A stretch of 25,699 bases of DNA from GYS-P2D sp964414425 (GTDB taxonomy: Bacteria > Bacteroidota > Bacteroidia > Chitinophagales > Saprospiraceae), in contig CAYPWL010000041.1 of assembly GCA_964414425.1 (NCBI GenBank), positions 1-25,699 on the forward strand. Direction: 5' to 3'. Below the pieces are notes generated by a model, which was not told the DNA's origin, ran no database searches, and saw only the letters and a program-made list of their open reading frames with translations. A program made the position numbers and the translations under genes. Below are positions 21,492 to 25,699 of this stretch, in pieces. The stretch's first letter is position 1, and each line of letters begins with the position of its first letter.

Positions 21492-22505
21492 ATGTATTAC
21501 ACGTTCGTTAGAAATTCATGTGCAGTTTTTGCTCGATTCTTCTTTAAAGAGGTTGAAGTGAATGGACGAGAAAACATCCCAACTGATGCAGGATATATCT
21601 TGGCGCTTAACCATCCCAACTCATTTATAGATGCTGTTTTGTGTTCGGCTTCTAATCCTCTGGGACTACATTATTTGACACGGTCGGATGCTTTTGTACC
21701 GCCTTGGGATACTGTACTGCAGACGCTGCACCTCATACCAGTCTATCGCTTGAGGGATGGTATTAAGAAGCTCGCCAAGAATGATGAGACGTTTGCGAAG
21801 TGCTATCGGTTATTTGCAGAGGATTCAGGAGTGCTCATTTTTTCTGAGACCAGTACAGCTAAAGAATATTATCTGAGACCTATCTCTAAAGGTACTGCTC
21901 GCCTTGCCATCAACGCACAGCTCAACAATTCCAAGCCCATGTATATCTTGCCAGCAGGGATTACTTATGTGGAGTATGATGAGTCGGGGCATAAGGTATT
22001 CATCAACTATGGTAAGCCGATCGATATATCATCTTACTTAGAGGACTATGCTGAGCAGGCTCCAAGGACTCTAAATAAACTTAAAGCCGATGTCAGTAAG
22101 AGTATCAATGCGCTCCTCGCTGTGCAGTCCCATGATGATAGTTATGAGCGTAAATCTCAGATCATACGCCAGTATGGTGATCTATGCACCTTTGATGAGC
22201 TTAAGCAATTGCTCGATGATTATGAGCGAGTAGATAGTAAACCTATAAAATCTTTCCCCTCCATAATGCATACGCTGTTGTCTATTCCTCATTGGCCAGT
22301 ATTTGCATTGATCAAGAAGGTGCTCAGTAATTTTAAAGATCAGCAGTTTATTTTATCTGTCAAGTTTTTGGTGGGTATAGTAACCTTGCCCTTTTACTGG
22401 CTCTTCATATTTCTGTTACTCTTCTTTTTTGCTGGTTTAGGGATAGCTGCTTCAGTAACAGGTTTGGTTGTATTGTCCCTTCTCCTTAGGGGACAGTGTA
22501 AGTGA
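21492..22505 (+). CDS. PlsC-type 1-acylglycerol-3-phosphate acyltransferase
   Basis: A 337-residue membrane-bound acyltransferase. The catalytic H-x4-D motif is NHPNSFIDAV (about 40-49). The second block, FSETSTA (normally FPEGTR), keeps the Glu but lacks the usual Gly-Thr-Arg, so glycerophosphate binding may differ. The last block is ILPAGITY. The C-terminal 100 residues add a helical segment and two strong transmembrane helices (about 290-312, 315-333). Relatives with this extension occur in Bacteroidota and may acylate other lipids such as ornithine or aminolipids. Divergent from the DES1-like operon, with direct repeats between; 86 bases upstream of a GMC oxidoreductase. Confidence 0.85.
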   Translation: MYYTFVRNSCAVFARFFFKEVEVNGRENIPTDAGYILALNHPNSFIDAVLCSASNPLGLHYLTRSDAFVPPWDTVLQTLHLIPVYRLRDGIKKLAKNDETFAKCYRLFAEDSGVLIFSETSTAKEYYLRPISKGTARLAINAQLNNSKPMYILPAGITYVEYDESGHKVFINYGKPIDISSYLEDYAEQAPRTLNKLKADVSKSINALLAVQSHDDSYERKSQIIRQYGDLCTFDELKQLLDDYERVDSKPIKSFPSIMHTLLSIPHWPVFALIKKVLSNFKDQQFILSVKFLVGIVTLPFYWLFIFLLLFFFAGLGIAASVTGLVVLSLLLRGQCK

Positions 22506-22591
22506 CAATAAAATACAGCAAGTTCCATCACTTTTCCTTCCTTCATTAATCAGATTATGTTCTAATTTTCTCAACACAAAAGAATATAACT

Positions 22592-24220
22592 ATGGCTAAG
22601 GAGTATGATTATATCATCGTCGGGGCTGGGTCGGCGGGATGTGTATTAGCTAATCGGTTGAGCGCAAGCGGTCAACATCAAGTCTTATTGATAGAGGCTG
22701 GTGGCAAAGACAATCATCCCTATATCCACATCCCAGGAGCATATCCTAAGTTGCATAGATCTAAGCATGATTGGCAGCTGTGGACGGAGCCACAGTCACA
22801 TGTTGACAACCGAAAGATGTATCTGCCGAGGGGTAAGACCTTAGGAGGCTGTAGTAGTACCAATGCTCTGGCTTATGTCAGAGGTAACAGAGAGGATTAT
22901 AATGACTGGGCATCGATGGGGTGCACAGGATGGGATTATGATAATGTCTTGCCTTATTTCATCAAGTCAGAAGGCAATGCTGATGTCAGTAAGCTCGATC
23001 AGGGCTATCACTCAGACCAGGGAGCTCTGGGAGTAGGCTATGCCCAATATTATGAAACACCATTGGCACAGGCCTTCATCGATTCGGCGAGGTCAATAGG
23101 ATTACCAAACAATACTGATTACAATGGAGCTGTTCAAAATGCTACAGATCGTTTCCAATTTACGATCAAGAATGGAAAGCGCCAGAGTACGGCTGTGGCG
23201 TTCCTCAAGTCAGCCTTACAGCGATCCAAACTCGATGTGATGACCCATGCGCAAGTACAACAGATCGAGATACAAGATCAGCGAGCTACAGGTGTCCAGG
23301 TGCAATCTAAGAATGGAAGTGTCAACTCTATATCAGCAAGCCGAGAAGTGATCCTATGCGCAGGTAGTTTTCACAGTCCTCAGATCCTACAATTATCTGG
23401 GGTAGGGGATAGAGATGAACTCACACATCACGGAATCGAGTCTAAGGTGGACTTGCCTGGCGTAGGCAAAAACCTACAGGACCACCTGTTTTATTTTATC
23501 TCGGCTCATACTCATGATAAGGTAGGATTTAACCACAATAGCACCGTGCTTAACCAAGTCAAAGACATATTCGGATACCTCACGCATAAGAAGAATCCAT
23601 TGTCCTGCAGTCCATTGGAGGCTGTGTCTTTCTTTAACCTTGATAACTACGATGATCGAGTCAATTTTCAATTTCATTTTGCACCGTTTCATGTCAATGA
23701 TGGGCGCCATGAGGATATCTATGACTTCAGTACCATCCCCACAGATCGGGATGGTGTGACAATCTGTCCCTCGCTTCTACACCCTAAGAGTCGTGGCACG
23801 GTGTCCTTGCGATCTAAGTCAATAAGTGATGCCCCAGTGATCCAGCCAAATTTCCTCAGCGAAGAAGAGGATCTACGTCAGCTCGTCAAGGGAGGTAGAA
23901 TCGCCATGGATGTCATGGGGCAAGATGCCTTCAAGAAGTATATCGAAGAGCCAATAGAACTATCGCCAAAGAGCTCAGACGATGAAATGATTGCCTATAT
24001 CAAGCGCCGCCTCGAGACGATCTATCATCCTGTCGGGACCTGCAAAATGGGTACGGATGAGATGGCAGTAGTGGATCCGCAGTTGCGAGTGCGAGGACTA
24101 TCAGGACTGCGAGTAGTCGATGCATCAGTGATGCCGACTATCACCAGTGGCAATACCAATGCGCCTGTAATCATGATTGCGGAAAAGGCTGCCGATATGA
24201 TGCTGGAGGGGGAGGTGTGA
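22592..24220 (+). CDS. GMC-family FAD oxidoreductase (choline dehydrogenase-like)
   Basis: A 542-residue flavoenzyme. The N-terminal ADP-binding fold is YDYIIVGAGSAGCVLANRLS (6-25) with the FAD-ribose acid in LLIEAGG; GMC signature 1 is PRGKTLGGCSSTNALAYVRG (79-98) and signature 2 is GSFHSPQILQLSGVG (258-272). The active-site His479 lies in YHPVGTCKMG and the partner Asn523 in TSGNTNAP. Length and motif spacing fit the choline/alcohol dehydrogenase branch, which oxidises primary alcohols. No betaine-aldehyde dehydrogenase is near, so choline is not specially favoured; a lipid-related alcohol is possible. Starts at ATG 22592, 86 bases after the acyltransferase. Confidence 0.93.
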   Translation: MAKEYDYIIVGAGSAGCVLANRLSASGQHQVLLIEAGGKDNHPYIHIPGAYPKLHRSKHDWQLWTEPQSHVDNRKMYLPRGKTLGGCSSTNALAYVRGNREDYNDWASMGCTGWDYDNVLPYFIKSEGNADVSKLDQGYHSDQGALGVGYAQYYETPLAQAFIDSARSIGLPNNTDYNGAVQNATDRFQFTIKNGKRQSTAVAFLKSALQRSKLDVMTHAQVQQIEIQDQRATGVQVQSKNGSVNSISASREVILCAGSFHSPQILQLSGVGDRDELTHHGIESKVDLPGVGKNLQDHLFYFISAHTHDKVGFNHNSTVLNQVKDIFGYLTHKKNPLSCSPLEAVSFFNLDNYDDRVNFQFHFAPFHVNDGRHEDIYDFSTIPTDRDGVTICPSLLHPKSRGTVSLRSKSISDAPVIQPNFLSEEEDLRQLVKGGRIAMDVMGQDAFKKYIEEPIELSPKSSDDEMIAYIKRRLETIYHPVGTCKMGTDEMAVVDPQLRVRGLSGLRVVDASVMPTITSGNTNAPVIMIAEKAADMMLEGEV

Positions 24221-24238
24221 TATGACATAAAGTCATAT
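24220..24238. repeat. Short inverted repeat at the GMC stop codon
   Basis: ATATGAC (24220-24226) and GTCATAT (24232-24238) are perfect inverted copies with a five-base loop, starting on the last base of the TGA stop. No T run follows, so it is at most an mRNA-stabilising hairpin. Confidence 0.35.
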
Positions 24239-24260
24239 GTATGAGCACCTGCATGCCTTC

Positions 24261-24592
24261 CTAATATTGCACCTTACGGGGGATTGCTAATTCAATCATC
24301 TCTCGTAGCACTTTGACTTCGCTACTGAGGTCTACATCATCATCTTGTAGCTCTAATTGAGATAGAACAGAAAATATAAGCTATCTTCTCCATATTGATT
24401 CCAATCTTTTTGTAGGATTTTATTCCGATGACTGCCAAATCGTAGTTCGGTACGATGTCTATTCCACTTGGATTGAATGTCTGTTGATGATTCAATCAGT
24501 ATCATTCCATTTTTGTTATTCTTTATTTGGAATACACCGGCATCTGGTCTTTGCAACTTATAAGCTGCCTTCAGGACTTTTTTCCTTTCCAC
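24261..24592 (-). pseudogene. GIY-YIG nuclease family gene with a single-base frameshift
   Basis: The first frame (GTG at 24592) encodes MERKKVLK, DAGVFQIKNNKNGMILIESSTD and the block KWNRHRTELRFGSHRN...DWNQYGEDSLYF, which match a Bacteroidota GIY-YIG-like family. It then runs into a stop at 24353 after only 79 residues. In another frame the expected tail continues: FSVLSQLELQDDD, then VDLSSEVKVLREMIELA to a TAG at 24261-24263. Adding one T to the T4 run (A at 24371-24374 on plus) joins both parts into one protein of about 110 residues (YFSVLSQLEL). So one base is missing in a homopolymer: a real mutation, a phase-variable site or a sequencing error. It follows the epimerase gene by 24 bases. 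Confidence 0.65.
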
Positions 24593-24615
24593 TAGAATTC
24601 TATTTATGAGCTATG

Positions 24616-25509
24616 CTATAAATATTGTTGGAGGTTCCTTTTGAAATATTCCGCACTTTGAGAGGCACTCTCCATTGAACTGCTTGCAAAATTTCCTCCT
24701 TGTTCTAAATAGTAATATTCAAGTCCTGATTTTATTGGATCTGGCAGCAATTTTAGATAGTCGATTGAGCCATTGCCCAATTCTGTATAATCTCGGGACA
24801 CCTTGTCCATATCCTTAATATGCCACAGGACATATCTTCCAGGCTGAGAATCAATCAATTGCTCAGGTGTATATTTTGAAGAGTGCATGACCCAATACAT
24901 GTCCATTTCAAGCTTCACTAAGGATGGATCTGTGTCTCGAATGATGATATCAAATCCATTTTCTCCGTCATGATCCTCAAATTCAAAGCCATGGTTATGA
25001 TAAGCAAATCCCAGGTTGGCTTTGGTAACTTGTTCGCCTATTCTATTGAGCAATCGAGACATCAGCTTAAAATTGTCAATCGTTCTTTGTTCGGGTGCTA
25101 TCCATGGCCAAGTGATATACTTACTGTTCAATGCTTTGGCTCCAACAATACATCGATCGACAAAACGCTTTAATTCATCTTCTCCTTTGTCTAAATAAGG
25201 GGAGAAGCCATAATGGCCGCTCGTGACAGATAAGCCCATATCATCTAATATTTGCTTGAATTCTGCGGACTTAAACCCGTAGTACATGCCCTTCTCATCA
25301 TCAAAACCATAAGCCTCAAAGTCTTGGTACCCCATTCCTTTAAGAGCTCTTAAAGTCCCAATTGGATTTTTAGCCATCGCATCTCGTACAGAATAAAGCT
25401 GATAACCCATAGGATAGTTAGATTCTGCAATAGGTGACAAGCGTGATAGGGGCGCAATCGCTGTAGCTCCGATTAAACCTGTATTCTTGATAAAATTTCT
25501 TCGATCCAT
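24616..25509 (-). CDS. Tat-exported sugar phosphate isomerase/epimerase-like TIM barrel protein
   Basis: A 297-residue protein of the xylose isomerase-like TIM barrel family. It begins with a twin-arginine signal (MDRRNFIKNTGLIGATAIA), then MGYQLYSVRDAMAKNP, typical of secreted Bacteroidota epimerases. Metal ligands are suggested by FAYHNHGFEF, KLEMDMYWV, WHIKDMD and the final YLEQGG. Such enzymes epimerise or isomerise sugars, or act on 3-keto-glycosides in the periplasm. I chose ATG 25509 because it starts the Tat motif; the frame is open further upstream (to 25671) but that part does not look like protein. Apart from that open frame, 25510-25699 shows nothing recognisable. Confidence 0.88.
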   Translation of the reverse strand: MDRRNFIKNTGLIGATAIAPLSRLSPIAESNYPMGYQLYSVRDAMAKNPIGTLRALKGMGYQDFEAYGFDDEKGMYYGFKSAEFKQILDDMGLSVTSGHYGFSPYLDKGEDELKRFVDRCIVGAKALNSKYITWPWIAPEQRTIDNFKLMSRLLNRIGEQVTKANLGFAYHNHGFEFEDHDGENGFDIIIRDTDPSLVKLEMDMYWVMHSSKYTPEQLIDSQPGRYVLWHIKDMDKVSRDYTELGNGSIDYLKLLPDPIKSGLEYYYLEQGGNFASSSMESASQSAEYFKRNLQQYL

Positions 25510-25699
25510 TTGATAAAAATACATAAAGAAGTTAAGCCAATCACCCCTTACCTCTTGTAGGCTACCATAGATACCTCTTAAGGTTGCTTTCAAGGTCATT
25601 ATGAATCTATGCAAGGCATCACAATTCTTTCCTCCATTAGAGTACTTCTGAGTGATGTTCCACCCCTTCATTTTAAGGCTTTTATATGAGCGCCATCCA

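Noticed and set aside
25510..25671. 54-residue N-terminal extension of the epimerase frame
   Set aside because: The twin-arginine signal starts at 25509, and the upstream residues show no family match or signal character.
1..25699. CRISPR arrays, insertion sequences, tRNA genes
   Set aside because: I found no regularly spaced repeats, transposase genes with terminal inverted repeats, or tRNA-like cloverleaf sequence on reading through; a tool search could still find a diverged one.

Overview
The window looks like a chromosomal segment of a Bacteroidota bacterium, probably of the Saprospirales/Lewinella type. Support: several lipoproteins with an acidic stretch right after the lipobox cysteine, TTG...TAnnTTTG promoters, little use of Shine-Dalgarno sites, a FAS1 lipoprotein, a GT9 transferase of the Bacteroidota type, a DUF6438 lipoprotein and a cold-shock protein with a basic N-terminal extension. 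The lineage is inferred from gene content; no complete marker RNA is present.

Layout. 1-233: terminator of an upstream gene, then a stretch whose 3' half matches 5S rRNA. 234-743: YdeI/OmpD-type protein. 770-3835 (minus): GT9 glycosyltransferase, C-terminally truncated prohibitin paralogue, full-length prohibitin, DUF6438 lipoprotein, probably one operon. 3891-5142 (plus): unknown four-helix membrane protein and a Nudix hydrolase; between them lie an orphan minus-strand promoter and terminator. 5209-7667 (minus): FAS1 lipoprotein and a group II PLP decarboxylase. 7771-9669 (plus): a 41-residue putative membrane peptide and a subtilisin-like lipoprotein protease. 9763-10932 (minus): acyl-CoA dehydrogenase. 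11158-12589 (plus): MFS/GPH symporter gene broken by an early frameshift and two in-frame TAG codons. 12671-13129 (minus): cold-shock protein with a clear promoter. 13378-15136 (plus): three tandem paralogous small lipoproteins of an unnamed family, followed by a GIY-YIG-like protein. 15619-17343 (minus): crotonase, FlK-type thioesterase, stand-alone N-terminal domain of a tyrosine recombinase. 17476-17805 (plus): small Cys-containing lipoprotein. 17904-21339 (minus): a DES1-type sphingolipid desaturase, a second group II PLP decarboxylase and a VOC protein in a tight operon, then a DUF2177 membrane protein. 21492-24220 (plus): PlsC-type acyltransferase and a GMC oxidoreductase. 24261-25509 (minus): Tat-exported sugar epimerase and a frameshifted GIY-YIG gene.

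How the genes work together. There is a lipid/acyl-CoA theme (acyl-CoA dehydrogenase, crotonase, thioesterase, desaturase, acyltransferase) and an envelope theme (prohibitins, GT9, surface-type lipoproteins, protease). I see no phage-defence, CRISPR or biosynthetic cluster. The most unusual items are the eukaryote-like desaturase operon, the three-lipoprotein array with its Met/Asp repeat, the twice amber-interrupted symporter, and the orphan minus-strand promoter/terminator pair.
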